This document shows, piece after piece, positions 8,775-19,445 of a DNA stretch of 64,000 nt. The position numbers and the translations under genes were made by a program. The stretch's first letter is position 1, and each line of letters begins with the position of its first letter. The stretch is taken from assembly GCA_033763395.1 (NCBI GenBank), contig JANRKQ010000248.1, positions 11,604 through 75,603 of the forward strand, written 5' to 3'. The notes beneath the pieces were generated by a model, which worked only from the letters and a program-made list of their open reading frames with translations, had not been told where the DNA came from and did no database searches. This DNA comes from Xiheimicrobium sp033763395. Its GTDB lineage: Bacteria > Myxococcota > Myxococcia > Myxococcales > Myxococcaceae.

Positions 8775-9218
8775 TCACGGCGCCCCGTCGCGCAGGCGAA
8801 TCCACTGCACGCGCGCACCATCGAGGTCGCCCATCGCCAGCGTCACCGCCGCATCGTCCAGCCCAAGCGCCTGGAGCGCCTCCACCGCGCCCAGCCCCAC
8901 CAGCGCCTGCCCCTCGGTCTCCCACCGCGCACCATCGACGCTGACGCACAGGTAGCGGAACGCGGGCGCTCCGCGAAGCGCACCGAAGGGCTGGTCCATG
9001 GACTCGACGACGTACCGGCCCACCTTCAGCGTCGCGGTCCACGGCGAGCGCTTCGGCCACGACACCCGGTCGACGACATACGGGTACAGCGGCGACCGCT
9101 CGTTCAGCGCCAACAGACGAATGAGCGAGGGCCTGCGCGCCTCGTCACTGTCCACCACCACGCCCGGGCCGTGCGTCGCCTCGATGCGGCCCTCCGGCAG
9201 CGTCACGCGCGCGCCCAT
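8775..9218 (-). CDS. Hypothetical protein coupled to a PATAN response regulator
   Basis: 147 residues (MGARVTLPEGRIEATHGPG...). No signal peptide, membrane segment or family motif is seen. Its ATG lies one base after the TGA of the upstream double-receiver protein on the same strand, so translation is probably coupled and the two proteins probably act together. The central part (RSPWTATLKVGRYVVESMD) and the C-terminus (LDGARVQWIRLRDGAP) look like strands of a small beta-rich domain. Function unknown. Confidence 0.68.
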   Translation of the reverse strand: MGARVTLPEGRIEATHGPGVVVDSDEARRPSLIRLLALNERSPLYPYVVDRVSWPKRSPWTATLKVGRYVVESMDQPFGALRGAPAFRYLCVSVDGARWETEGQALVGLGAVEALQALGLDDAAVTLAMGDLDGARVQWIRLRDGAP

Positions 9219-9219
9219 G

Positions 9220-10977
9220 TCACGTCTGGAGCGACACCACGCCGCGCCGCAAGAGGTCCTTCACCACCGCGGCCACCTCCATCGGCGTCACCTGCAGCCG
9301 GTTGATGACGTCGACCGGCGTGAGGCGCTGTTCACATAACAGCCGCGCAATGGGCAACCACGCCGGCGGGCCCACGGTGAGGTACAATCGATACAGCTCG
9401 TCGTCGGGCACCAGCGCCTTGGCGCGCGCGAGCTGATCTTCCCGCGTGCGCTTCTGCTCGTCGTTGAGCCAGGGCACCAGCCGCGCCAGCGTGCCGTCGG
9501 TCGAGTGGCGGGCGAAGCCCTCCTCGGGCGCGCGGCCTTCCTTCGACAGCGTGCCCTCGCTCTGCCGCGACATCAGGAACGTGCACAGCGCGCGGTCACC
9601 CGACAGCGTCGAGGCGCCCATCTTCGCCGTCATCTGCGCCAGCCGGCCGCCTTCGAACCAGGCGCGCCACTGCCCCCACGCGTCGCGCGCGTCGAGCTGG
9701 CCCGAGAAGCGCGTGGTGTCGAGCGCCTTCAAGACCCACTGCGGCCCCAGCGCGCCGAAGCCGAACGAGAGCCCACCTTCGGGAGGCAGGTTGCGCAGGA
9801 ACCGGCGGCGGGGCTCGACGAGCTCCTTCACCTGGGCCTCGAGCGCGGTCAGCCTCAGCGTCTTGGGGAAGTACGCCTGCGCGCCGGCGTGCACCAGCCG
9901 CAGCGACTCGCGGTAGTCGTCCTGCGCCGAGAAGAGCGCCACCGGCACCTCGGCCGTCCGCACGTCTTCCCGAATGAGGCGCAGCAGCCCCCAGCCGTCG
10001 AGCCGGGGCATGTTGAGGTCGGCCACCACCACCTCGAACCGCTGCGCCGCCAGCAGGGCCAGCGCCTCGACCCCGTCACCCGCCGTCTTCACCGGGTAGC
10101 CCTTCTTGGTGAAGTAGCTCGCCAGCATCGTCACCACCGCCGGGTCGTCGTCGACGAAGAGCACGGGCGTCTTCGGTGCTTCGGGGTCGACGGGAAGCGG
10201 TGCCGCGGGAACGGGCGCGGGCGCCGGCTCCGGGAGCGCCTGCACGATGGGCAGCTCGGCCGTCACCGTGCGAGTGGGCGCCGCGTTGTCCCGGTACGTC
10301 ATCATGTATGGATCCGACGACCCCTCGTCGCCCTCGAAGTCGATGACGCCCGCGTTCCCCTCGGCGCCCTCGGTGAAGGTCCACGGCACCGTCAGCCGAG
10401 ACATCGCCGCCAGCGCCCCCTGCATCGACTGGCTCTGGAAGCGCGCGCTCTTGAGCACGCCGCGCACGAAGTAGGCCCGGCCGTCGTCGTTGGCGCCCAC
10501 CGCCAGCCCGCCGGTGCGCCGCGTACGCATCACGTGCTGGAGCAGCGCGCTCAGCTCGCCCGCTCCGCCCCGGCCCCGCACCACGCCAGAGCGGTCGGGC
10601 AGCTCCGCCAGCACCAGCCGCAGCCGCGAGGCGTGGAGGCGCGCGTTGAAGGGCTCCTGCAGCATCTCGACGACGCCCGTCTTCATCGCGCGCACGAACG
10701 TCTCGTCAGCGATGTCCTTGCACAGCAGCACCACGGGCACGCTCGCCGCGCCCGCTGCATCCACCCGGGCGAGCAGCGTCGTGAGCTGCGCACTCCCGAG
10801 GTCGGCATGGACGAGCAACAGGCTGGGCCCGAAGTCCTTCGACATCGCCTGGAAGTCCTGGGGCGAGAACGTGCACCAGGCCACCTGAAAGCCGGCGCCG
10901 TCGAGCGCGAGCCCCATGCGCTGGGCGGCGTCCTGGTCGGCATCGACGATGAGGATGCGGGTCTCGCTCCGGGCCAT
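9220..10977 (-). CDS. Double-receiver PATAN (DUF4388) response regulator
   Basis: 585-residue signalling protein with the order REC1 - PATAN/DUF4388 - Pro-rich linker - REC2 - PATAN-like C-terminal region. REC1 (residues 7-125) is degenerate: the residue in the position of the phospho-acceptor Asp is His57 (LLLVHADLG). REC2 (about 270-390) is canonical, with VDDDP, Asp320 in VVVADLNMPRLDG and a Lys in YFPKTL. The PATAN part (about 145-205) contains GGLAVGANDDGRAYFVRG. A second region (FSGQLDARDAWGQW...WFEGGRLAQM) resembles another copy. Such proteins commonly relay signals without DNA binding and are frequent in myxobacteria. It is coupled to the downstream hypothetical gene and divergent from a lipoprotein gene. 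Confidence 0.82.
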   Translation of the reverse strand: MARSETRILIVDADQDAAQRMGLALDGAGFQVAWCTFSPQDFQAMSKDFGPSLLLVHADLGSAQLTTLLARVDAAGAASVPVVLLCKDIADETFVRAMKTGVVEMLQEPFNARLHASRLRLVLAELPDRSGVVRGRGGAGELSALLQHVMRTRRTGGLAVGANDDGRAYFVRGVLKSARFQSQSMQGALAAMSRLTVPWTFTEGAEGNAGVIDFEGDEGSSDPYMMTYRDNAAPTRTVTAELPIVQALPEPAPAPVPAAPLPVDPEAPKTPVLFVDDDPAVVTMLASYFTKKGYPVKTAGDGVEALALLAAQRFEVVVADLNMPRLDGWGLLRLIREDVRTAEVPVALFSAQDDYRESLRLVHAGAQAYFPKTLRLTALEAQVKELVEPRRRFLRNLPPEGGLSFGFGALGPQWVLKALDTTRFSGQLDARDAWGQWRAWFEGGRLAQMTAKMGASTLSGDRALCTFLMSRQSEGTLSKEGRAPEEGFARHSTDGTLARLVPWLNDEQKRTREDQLARAKALVPDDELYRLYLTVGPPAWLPIARLLCEQRLTPVDVINRLQVTPMEVAAVVKDLLRRGVVSLQT

Positions 10978-11079
10978 TCGGTCGAAACGCTACTACTGGC
11001 GACGCGCGACGCCACCGCACGACCTTCCGTGCGCGTTCCGCCGCGTCAGTTCGCGTACAGTCCTGCTGCAGGAGGGTTC

Positions 11080-13221
11080 ATGCGCGTCGTCGTCGGCTGG
11101 GCTGTGGGGATTCTCGTCGGGCTGACGGCGTGCGCTCCGCCAGCGCCCACCTGTGGGCCGTCGAACTGCGCCGAGGGCTGCTGCACCGAGGCCGGCGCCT
11201 GCGAGCGGGGAGACGGCGTCTCGGCGTGCGGCCGCGGTGGCCAGCAGTGTGTCGCGTGCATGACGGGGCAGACCTGCCGCGCGGGCGCCTGTGGGACGTC
11301 CAGCGCCGGCGGTGGGGCCGCTGGCGGAAGCTCGTCGACTGGCGGTGGCGGCGGCTCGACCACCTCGTGCTCTCCGGCGACCTGCGCGGGGTGCTGCACC
11401 GCCGACGACCGGTGCGTGCAGCCGCCCAACAACGTCTTCAACGCCACCTGCGGCTCGGGCGGCGCCCTGTGCGCGGACTGCACTGCGAGCCGCACGGTGT
11501 GTGACGGCATGCGCTGCGTCGGAGCGACCGGTGGCGGAACCGCGGGAGGTGCCAGCGCAGGCGGCGCAGCAGGTGGCTCAACGGCGGGTGGAGCCGCGGG
11601 CGGGTCGAGCGCCGGTGGCGCCGCGGGTGGCTCGAGCGCGGGAGGGTCGGCGGGTGGAGCGACCGCGGGTGGCGCGGCGGGTGGATCGAGCGCGGGCGGC
11701 TCCGCGGGTGGGTCGACGGCGGGCGGCGCGGCCGGTGGCTCGGCGGCCGGAGGCTCAGCCGGAGGCGCGAGCGCAGGCGGCACGGCGGGCGGCTCGAGCG
11801 GCGGCTCCGCGGGTGGAGCGTCAGGCGGCGGCGCAGCCGGCGGCAGCTCGATGCCCAGCAACGTCACCGGCACCATCACCACCCGATTCCGGTTGGCCGA
11901 CGGCGGCACCACGACGGCTCCCGTCAACGTCTCGCAGCTCACCTTCGCGGCGCACGTCAACGACGGCTTCACGTGGACCAGCTTCCCCGGGAGCGGCCAG
12001 GCCAACGGCGCCTTCACCATTCCGCAGGTGCCCGCGGGGCCCTATGTGCTGCAGATCGAGACGGACTTCTTCGAGGCCGGCAGCACGCGCCAGTTCCCGG
12101 TGGTGCTCGAGTCGTTCGGCCGACCCAACGCCACGCCCGCGATGGTCGACCCGACGAGCCTGACCGTCTCGACCTCGATGCTCTCACCGTGGAACACCAC
12201 CACCGACGACCTCAACCTGTGGATCCCGAATCAGGGCGCGCTCGTGCCGGGCTACCAGGCGGTCTTCCTGCCCGCGCCCACCACCAACGCGACGAGCCAC
12301 ACCTCCATCGTGAACTGGACGCTCTACTCTGCCCTCTTCGGCGTCGGGCTGGTGAACTCGGCGCAGGGAGATCTCGTGAGCGCGCTCCAGACACGGCAGA
12401 CGGTGAGTGGCGGGCTCTCGGTGTCGACCGTGGTGGCCGCGGGAGCGCTCCCGGCCTTCACCCAGACCGATGGGCAGGCTCGGTCGATCGCCTCCGTGTT
12501 GAGCACGCCGCCGAGCCTCCTGCGCACGCTCCAGTGGAACACGACGTCGTTCTCGAGCCAGCTCCCCAGCGGAAACATGCCCACGCACCGGCTGCAGGTC
12601 GTCACCTACCCCGTCGGTGGCATCGCTGAAGGGTACCCCGTCACCACCGCCACGCTCACGGGCACCGCCACGCCGCCGACGAGCCTCACCATCGCGCACC
12701 CGTTCGTGAACGTCTGGGCGCACTGGGCGCAGGCCTCGTACGCGGTCACGGGCACCCGGCTCATCCCCGGGACGACGAGCGGCTCCTTCATCATCGCTGG
12801 TGCGGTTCGCCGAGAGCCATTGGCGACGTTCTTCCCCACGGTCGCGGCGAACCTTGGCCCCGTACGGACACCGACGATCAACGGGCAGGCCCTCACCGTC
12901 GCGCGCACCGGCGTGGGGCTCGAGCCCTTCGTGGCGTGGATGCCTCCGACCCTCGGCACGCCCAACCGCTACGAGGTGTTGATCGCAAAGCTCGGCCCCA
13001 ACCCGCAGAACGTGATGGAGACCATCATCGAGAGCAGCGTCACCTACTACACGACGGCGACGGGGTTCCGGGTGCCTCCGGGAGCGATGTCGCTCGGCAC
13101 GCGGCACCTGTTTCAGATCTCGGCCATCGCGGATCCGGCGACGAGCTACCCGGCCATCGGGCTGCCCCCGAACGTCTCGCGCTCCGAAGCGTTCATCTTG
13201 TCCGAGACCGTCGTTCCGTAG
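11080..13221 (+). CDS. Lipoprotein with Cys-rich modules and a long Gly/Ser/Ala repeat linker
   Basis: 713 residues from the ATG at 11080, chosen because AGGAGG (11070-11075) lies four bases upstream; the frame is open much further upstream but that part is a shadow. The signal peptide ends in the lipobox VGLTAC. Two Cys-rich modules follow (CGPSNCAEGCCTEAGAC and CSPATCAGCCTADDRC, each ending in an ACG-type or CGSGG-type half). Then comes a linker of about 110 residues built from GGSAGG/GGAAGG units (about 11530-11850), and a 450-residue C-terminal region rich in beta strands (FRLADGG, IPQVPAGPYVLQIETDFF) with no catalytic motif. The first part is related to the tandem lipoproteins at 37830-40625. 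Probably anchored to the outer membrane; function unknown. Confidence 0.82.
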   Translation: MRVVVGWAVGILVGLTACAPPAPTCGPSNCAEGCCTEAGACERGDGVSACGRGGQQCVACMTGQTCRAGACGTSSAGGGAAGGSSSTGGGGGSTTSCSPATCAGCCTADDRCVQPPNNVFNATCGSGGALCADCTASRTVCDGMRCVGATGGGTAGGASAGGAAGGSTAGGAAGGSSAGGAAGGSSAGGSAGGATAGGAAGGSSAGGSAGGSTAGGAAGGSAAGGSAGGASAGGTAGGSSGGSAGGASGGGAAGGSSMPSNVTGTITTRFRLADGGTTTAPVNVSQLTFAAHVNDGFTWTSFPGSGQANGAFTIPQVPAGPYVLQIETDFFEAGSTRQFPVVLESFGRPNATPAMVDPTSLTVSTSMLSPWNTTTDDLNLWIPNQGALVPGYQAVFLPAPTTNATSHTSIVNWTLYSALFGVGLVNSAQGDLVSALQTRQTVSGGLSVSTVVAAGALPAFTQTDGQARSIASVLSTPPSLLRTLQWNTTSFSSQLPSGNMPTHRLQVVTYPVGGIAEGYPVTTATLTGTATPPTSLTIAHPFVNVWAHWAQASYAVTGTRLIPGTTSGSFIIAGAVRREPLATFFPTVAANLGPVRTPTINGQALTVARTGVGLEPFVAWMPPTLGTPNRYEVLIAKLGPNPQNVMETIIESSVTYYTTATGFRVPPGAMSLGTRHLFQISAIADPATSYPAIGLPPNVSRSEAFILSETVVP
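11530..11850 (+). repeat. Coding Gly/Ser/Ala tandem repeat
   Basis: Imperfect repeats of the 18-bp type encoding GGSAGG, GGAAGG and GGSTAGG variants. Codon wobble between copies shows that the repeat is old and selected at the protein level rather than freshly amplified. Confidence 0.75.
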
Positions 13222-13379
13222 GCTGACCTCGCAGCCTCACGCTCGCCGCGAGCGGCGGCAGGCCCATCGCCGTCAGCGTGCAGCATCGGTCACGGACGAC
13301 ACCTGGCGCGGCGACCCTGAAGGCGCGCAGCGATCGGTGGCCCAGGTGAGGGTGCGGCGCTCGTCGCCACCTCGGCCGA

Positions 13380-14435
13380 TCACGCCGCTTTGGGGAGCGC
13401 GGGGCCCGCCGCCGTCACCCGATTCCGCCCCTGGTGCTTGGCGGCGTACAGCGCCTTGTCGGCCCGCTCGAGCCAGGCCGCGCCAGACTCTCCCCGCGCC
13501 CACCGCGCCGCGCCGATGGAGACCGTCACCTTGAGCCGCTTGTCCTGATGGCGCACCTCGAGCGCCTCGACCTGCGCGCGAAGCTTCTCGGCCAGCGCCG
13601 CCATCTGCGCCTCGTCGACCTCGCGCAGCAGCACCGCCAGCTCCTCGCCACCGTAGCGGGCCACGAAGTCGCCCTTGCCCTTGAAGACGCGCACGCAGGC
13701 CTGGGCGACCGCCACCAGCACGGCGTCTCCGGCCGGGTGGCCATGCCCGTCGTTCACCTTCTTGAAGTGGTCGATGTCGACGAGCAGGAGGGCCGCGCCG
13801 CCGGTGCGAAGGCCAGCGAGCTCGACGGTGCGCACGAGCTGCTCGTCGAAGGCGCGGCGGTTGTAGAGCTGCGTGAGCGCGTCGGTGGTGCTGTCCTTGC
13901 GGGCGGTCTCGAGCTGGCTGCCGAGCGCGTCGAGCTTCTCGGCGAGCGACTGCATCTGCGTCTGCTGCCGCGCGCGCCGCGCCTCGAACACCGCCTGCAC
14001 CTGGGCCACCGCCTCGAGCGCGACGGAGCGGATCTCGACCGGCGATGACTTGCCCAGCTTGAAGGCGAGCTGCGACAAGGTGGCCGTCACCTTCGCGTCG
14101 TGGGCCGCGTCCTCCGTCACGAGGCGGTTGAGGCCCCCGACGAAGGCCCACACCACCTCGCGCAGCGAGTCCTGCACCTGGGTCATCTCGGACTGCTCGG
14201 CCTCACGGTGCTGCCTGAAGGCGCGTCGGAGCCCCGGGTAATCGCGCTTGCTTCCGGTCTTTCCAGCCCCACCCGGCGCCTCGACGCCGGCGACGACGTG
14301 CTGCGACCATTGGTCGAACAAGGCCGCGGTCCGACGGGCGTCTTGCCTCGAGAGGTCGAAGGCGAAGCGGCCATAGTCGCGGAGCACGGCGGCCAGCGCG
14401 TCGAGCACGTCATCGAGAGAGGCGTCGGGCTTCAT
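13380..14435 (-). CDS. Diguanylate cyclase (GGDEF), cytoplasmic, with helical N-terminal domain
   Basis: 351 residues. Makes cyclic di-GMP from two GTP. The GGDEF domain spans about residues 180-345: DSTTDALTQLYNRRAFDEQL, LLLVDIDHFKKVNDGHGH, and the active loop RYGGEELAVLL (GGEEL at 262-266), so it should be catalytically competent. The usual inhibitory I-site RxxD is absent: Asp256 is present but the Arg position is Gly253. The N-terminal 170 residues are predicted helical and have no membrane segment, PAS or receiver motif. The cyclase therefore probably depends on an unknown N-terminal input and escapes product inhibition. No phosphodiesterase gene is nearby. Confidence 0.9.
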   Translation of the reverse strand: MKPDASLDDVLDALAAVLRDYGRFAFDLSRQDARRTAALFDQWSQHVVAGVEAPGGAGKTGSKRDYPGLRRAFRQHREAEQSEMTQVQDSLREVVWAFVGGLNRLVTEDAAHDAKVTATLSQLAFKLGKSSPVEIRSVALEAVAQVQAVFEARRARQQTQMQSLAEKLDALGSQLETARKDSTTDALTQLYNRRAFDEQLVRTVELAGLRTGGAALLLVDIDHFKKVNDGHGHPAGDAVLVAVAQACVRVFKGKGDFVARYGGEELAVLLREVDEAQMAALAEKLRAQVEALEVRHQDKRLKVTVSIGAARWARGESGAAWLERADKALYAAKHQGRNRVTAAGPALPKAA

Positions 14436-14547
14436 GGTGAGCCGGGCCTCTGCAAAGCCGCGTCCATCAGCGCGTCGAAGGCCTTGCGCCCCGGCGCATC
14501 AGGTGTGCTATGGGCCGCGCCGCTCACTCACCCCCGGGGACGAACTC

Positions 14548-17031
<2,484 letters not shown>

Positions 17032-17054
17032 GCAACGAAGGACGTTTCAGCACC

Positions 17055-17093
17055 CGGGCTTCGTCTCCACGCGAGACGAAGCCCGTTGTGTTT
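17055..17093 (+). terminator. Rho-independent terminator of the pyrophosphatase gene
   Basis: Perfect 13-bp stem (CGGGCTTCGTCTC at 17055-17067 and its complement at 17073-17085) with a 5-nt loop, followed by TTGTGTTT. It lies 24 bp after the stop codon. The clearest intrinsic terminator in the window. Confidence 0.85.
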
Positions 17094-17166
17094 CAGGAGG
17101 CCGGACCTGCAGAGTCATGTGGTGCGTCAGAAACGCTCGAAGACCACGCGGCGGAAGCGGCTGGTG

Positions 17167-17394
17167 ATGGTGCGGAAATCGACCCCTGAGGAACACGGGT
17201 CTCGCGCGTTCGATCTCGAGTTCTGGCGGAAGGCGGGCTCCGAGGCGCGCTTCGCAGCCATGTGGGACCTGGTGAAGCACTACGTCGAGGTATCTGGCGG
17301 TGACCCGAATCAACTCAGACTTCAACGACATCGTACGCGCGTTGTCATCCGAACGGGCCCGGTACCTCGTCGTCGGCGGAATGGCCGTCAGTGA
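17167..17394 (+). pseudogene. Partner protein of a nucleotidyltransferase module, C-terminus probably frameshifted
   Basis: From ATG 17167 the protein begins MVRKSTPEEHGSRAFDLEFW, continues with GSEARFAAMWDLVKHYVEV and reaches NQLRLQR. This is the pattern of small proteins (TPEEHGS...FDLEFW...LRLQRSV) that I recall as encoded directly upstream of DUF-type nucleotidyltransferases in many bacteria. After LRLQR the expected continuation is lost and the frame runs through an Arg-rich tail to 17394. The nucleotidyltransferase start lies inside this gene, in another frame. I infer that a deletion or frameshift has damaged the junction. The family assignment comes from motif memory. Confidence 0.5.
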
Positions 17395-17443
17395 GCACAC
17401 CGAGACGCGATTTGCCGTTGGAGCGTGGCGCGTGGCGACCTGA
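17300..17443 (+). pseudogene. Truncated nucleotidyltransferase remnant
   Basis: A 47-codon frame from GTG 17300: TRINSDFNDIVRALSSERAR, then YLVVGGMAVSEHTETRFAVG. The DF..IL.AL....RYLVVGG.AV..H....R pattern is the N-terminus of Pol-beta-fold nucleotidyltransferases (AbiEii/MNT-like). The catalytic D-x-D that should follow within about 10 residues (as TxDxD) is absent, and the frame ends at TGA 17441-17443. About 80% or more of a normal gene is missing. It overlaps its partner by 95 bp. A dead toxin-antitoxin-like module is the likely explanation. Confidence 0.55.
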
Positions 17444-17456
17444 TCACGCGGGTTAG

Positions 17457-17936
17457 TCACCGAGGGTACGGACCCGCCGCATCGATGATCAGCAGCGCCG
17501 CAGCCAGCAGTCGGACGTTGGCCCGCGTCTCGACCCGGCTGATGGAGAGCTCGAGGCGCTCCTCCGGTCGATTGCGGCACTTCTTCTTCCACACCACGCG
17601 AACCGGAAGCTCGCGCCACGCCGCCAGCGCCTCCTCTGGCGGGTCTTCGGGGAAGTCGAGCTGGCGCACCTCATCGTCCCAGGCTGCCGGGCTGAGCCGC
17701 TGAGCGGTCGTGGAGAACGCCGCGCTGTGGGGATCGATGCGCCTTCGAACGATGCTGCTCGTGGCGCGGTCGGTCGAGACACTCCACATACGAACGAGCG
17801 CGTTCGAGCCCTTCCCCACGCTGGCCAGCAGATCGACCGTGTGCGGTGCACCCTCGGGGCACGCGAGCGCGAGCACGGGCCGCTCCTTCGGCTCTGCCGA
17901 CAGGGCAACCCACGTCAGCATGGCGACCAGCGTCAC
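17457..17936 (-). CDS. Exported hypothetical protein coupled to the CBS-domain protein
   Basis: 159 residues. The GTG start at 17936 overlaps the TGA of the upstream gene by 3 bases in the string GTGA, so translation is coupled. The N-terminus MTLVAMLTWVALSAEPKERP looks like a short signal peptide. Three or four cysteines occur (LACPEGAPH, KKKCRNRP). No known family motif is seen. An internal ATG at 17921 is a less likely start. Probably a periplasmic accessory of the upstream membrane protein, an inference from coupling only. Confidence 0.65.
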   Translation of the reverse strand: MTLVAMLTWVALSAEPKERPVLALACPEGAPHTVDLLASVGKGSNALVRMWSVSTDRATSSIVRRRIDPHSAAFSTTAQRLSPAAWDDEVRQLDFPEDPPEEALAAWRELPVRVVWKKKCRNRPEERLELSISRVETRANVRLLAAALLIIDAAGPYPR

Positions 17937-19336
17937 CCGCGACCCGGTGTCACCAGCTCGGTCTCACGGCTGGGCCGACGCTCTGGCACCGGCTGCAGGT
18001 TGCCCTGACTGGTGCTCGTCGCGCTCGGCAGCGCGCCCTGGCTCGTCGACGTCGCCCGCGGCCGCCACACCTTGATGCGCTCGAGCCGCGGCCCGTCCTT
18101 CGAGTGCACGACGAAGGTGAAGCCGCCGTGGCTGAAGCGGTCTCCCGCCTCGGGGATGACGCCGGCCAGGTGCGCGACGAAGCCGCCCAGCGTCTCGAAC
18201 TCACCCTCGGGGAACTTGAAGTCGAAGGCCTTCGCGAACTCGCCGCGCTCGAGCATCGCGTCGACCAGCACGCTCCCGTCGGGCTGCTTCTCGAACGGGC
18301 TCGTCGCGTCTTCGAACTCGTCGCCGATGTCGCCGACGATCTCACGCAAGATGTCCTCGAGCGTCACGATGCCCGAGAAGCCGCCGTACTCGTCGACCAC
18401 CACTGCCATGTGAATGCGCTGCTTCTGCATGTCGCGCAGCAGGTCGCCGATGGGCTTGACCCACGGCACGTACACGGCGGGCCGGAGCAGATCGTGCAGC
18501 ACGATGAGCTGCGGGTTCTGCATCAGCGGCACGATGTCGCGCACGTGGAGGATGCCCACGATGCTGTCGATCGAGTCGCGGTAGACGGGAATGCGCGAGT
18601 GCCCCTGCTCGGCGATGAGCTGGAAGATCTCGTCCATCGGCGTCGACGCGTCGATGGCCACCACCTCGGTGCGGGCCACCATCACGTCGCGGCACGTCTT
18701 GTCCGACAGGCGGAAGATCGAGCGGATGAGCTGCGGCGCGCCGCGGTCGACCTCGTGGTTCTGGGCCTGGCGAATGAGCTGCTTCTCGAGCTCCTCGAGC
18801 GGCGGCGGCGGGGCCACGAAGGTCACCTTGGCGCTGAACAGGCCGAGCACCACGTTGACCGGCACCAGCAGCACCTTCACGAAGGGCAGCATCACCGTCG
18901 TCACCACGGTCGCCAGCCACGAGAAGCCGAGCGCCCACGGCTGGGGGCGCTGAATCGCGAACGAGCGGAACGAGACGTCGACGACGGTGGCGATCATCGC
19001 CACCAGGAGCGCCGAGACGAGCGGCGTCATCCACAGCACCCACTCCGAGGTCTCGACCGCCTGGCGGAACGCCACGTCGAGCAGCTTCGGTGGCACCAGG
19101 ACCCCGATCGCGGCCGCGGTGAAGCCGAGCAGCACCATCGCCGAACGAATGGCCGCGGCCGTGGCCTCGACGTCACTCTTGAGGGCCTGGAGCCGGGCCC
19201 CACGCCGCGGAGACTCCTTCGCGAGCGTCTTCACCTGGTCGTCCGACAGCGCCTGGAGCGCCGCTTCGACCGCGGCCAACAGCCCGCGGACCGTCAGCAG
19301 CAGCGCCAGCACCAGCCACATGACCCAGGTCGGCAT
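17933..19336 (-). CDS. CNNM/CorC-type membrane protein with paired CBS domains
   Basis: 467 residues: an N-terminal DUF21/CNNM membrane region (MPTWVMWLVLALLLTVRG, AMVLLGFTAAAIGVLV, VSALLVAMIATVVDV and LATVVTTVMLPFVKVLLVP), two CBS domains (about 195-320; RDVMVARTEVVAID, GHSRIPVYRDSIDSIVGILH, MAVVVDEYGGFSGIVTLEDI) and a C-terminal CorC_HlyC transporter-associated domain (VLVDAMLERGEFAKAF to the conserved GDRFSHGGFTFVV). The family is linked to Mg2+/Co2+ efflux or resistance and was formerly called haemolysin C-like. The frame extends upstream to 19891, but family sequence starts at the ATG 19336. The tail contains a duplicated ATSTSQG motif. Confidence 0.88.
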   Translation of the reverse strand: MPTWVMWLVLALLLTVRGLLAAVEAALQALSDDQVKTLAKESPRRGARLQALKSDVEATAAAIRSAMVLLGFTAAAIGVLVPPKLLDVAFRQAVETSEWVLWMTPLVSALLVAMIATVVDVSFRSFAIQRPQPWALGFSWLATVVTTVMLPFVKVLLVPVNVVLGLFSAKVTFVAPPPPLEELEKQLIRQAQNHEVDRGAPQLIRSIFRLSDKTCRDVMVARTEVVAIDASTPMDEIFQLIAEQGHSRIPVYRDSIDSIVGILHVRDIVPLMQNPQLIVLHDLLRPAVYVPWVKPIGDLLRDMQKQRIHMAVVVDEYGGFSGIVTLEDILREIVGDIGDEFEDATSPFEKQPDGSVLVDAMLERGEFAKAFDFKFPEGEFETLGGFVAHLAGVIPEAGDRFSHGGFTFVVHSKDGPRLERIKVWRPRATSTSQGALPSATSTSQGNLQPVPERRPSRETELVTPGRG

Positions 19337-19445
19337 CGGAGGGACCAATGTACCGGATCCCCCCGGCCGCCCCCACTGCGCGCCCGGAGAGGATCGCAAG
19401 CGCTCGGAATGACAGAGGCTCTCAGCATCCGCTACAAGCGCTCGG

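Noticed and set aside
8561..8821. 86-codon minus-strand frame across the short direct repeat
   Set aside because: Overlaps two better-supported genes and shows only low-complexity repeats.
9505..11079. Upstream 525-codon extension of the plus-strand frame leading into the Gly-repeat lipoprotein
   Set aside because: It is antisense to the PATAN gene, has low-complexity Arg/Ala/Gln composition, and the signal peptide with AGGAGG starts at 11080.
17047..17619. 190-codon minus-strand frame between pyrophosphatase and the CBS operon
   Set aside because: Overlaps a strong terminator and two relic genes in the other strand; Arg/Pro-rich and without motifs.
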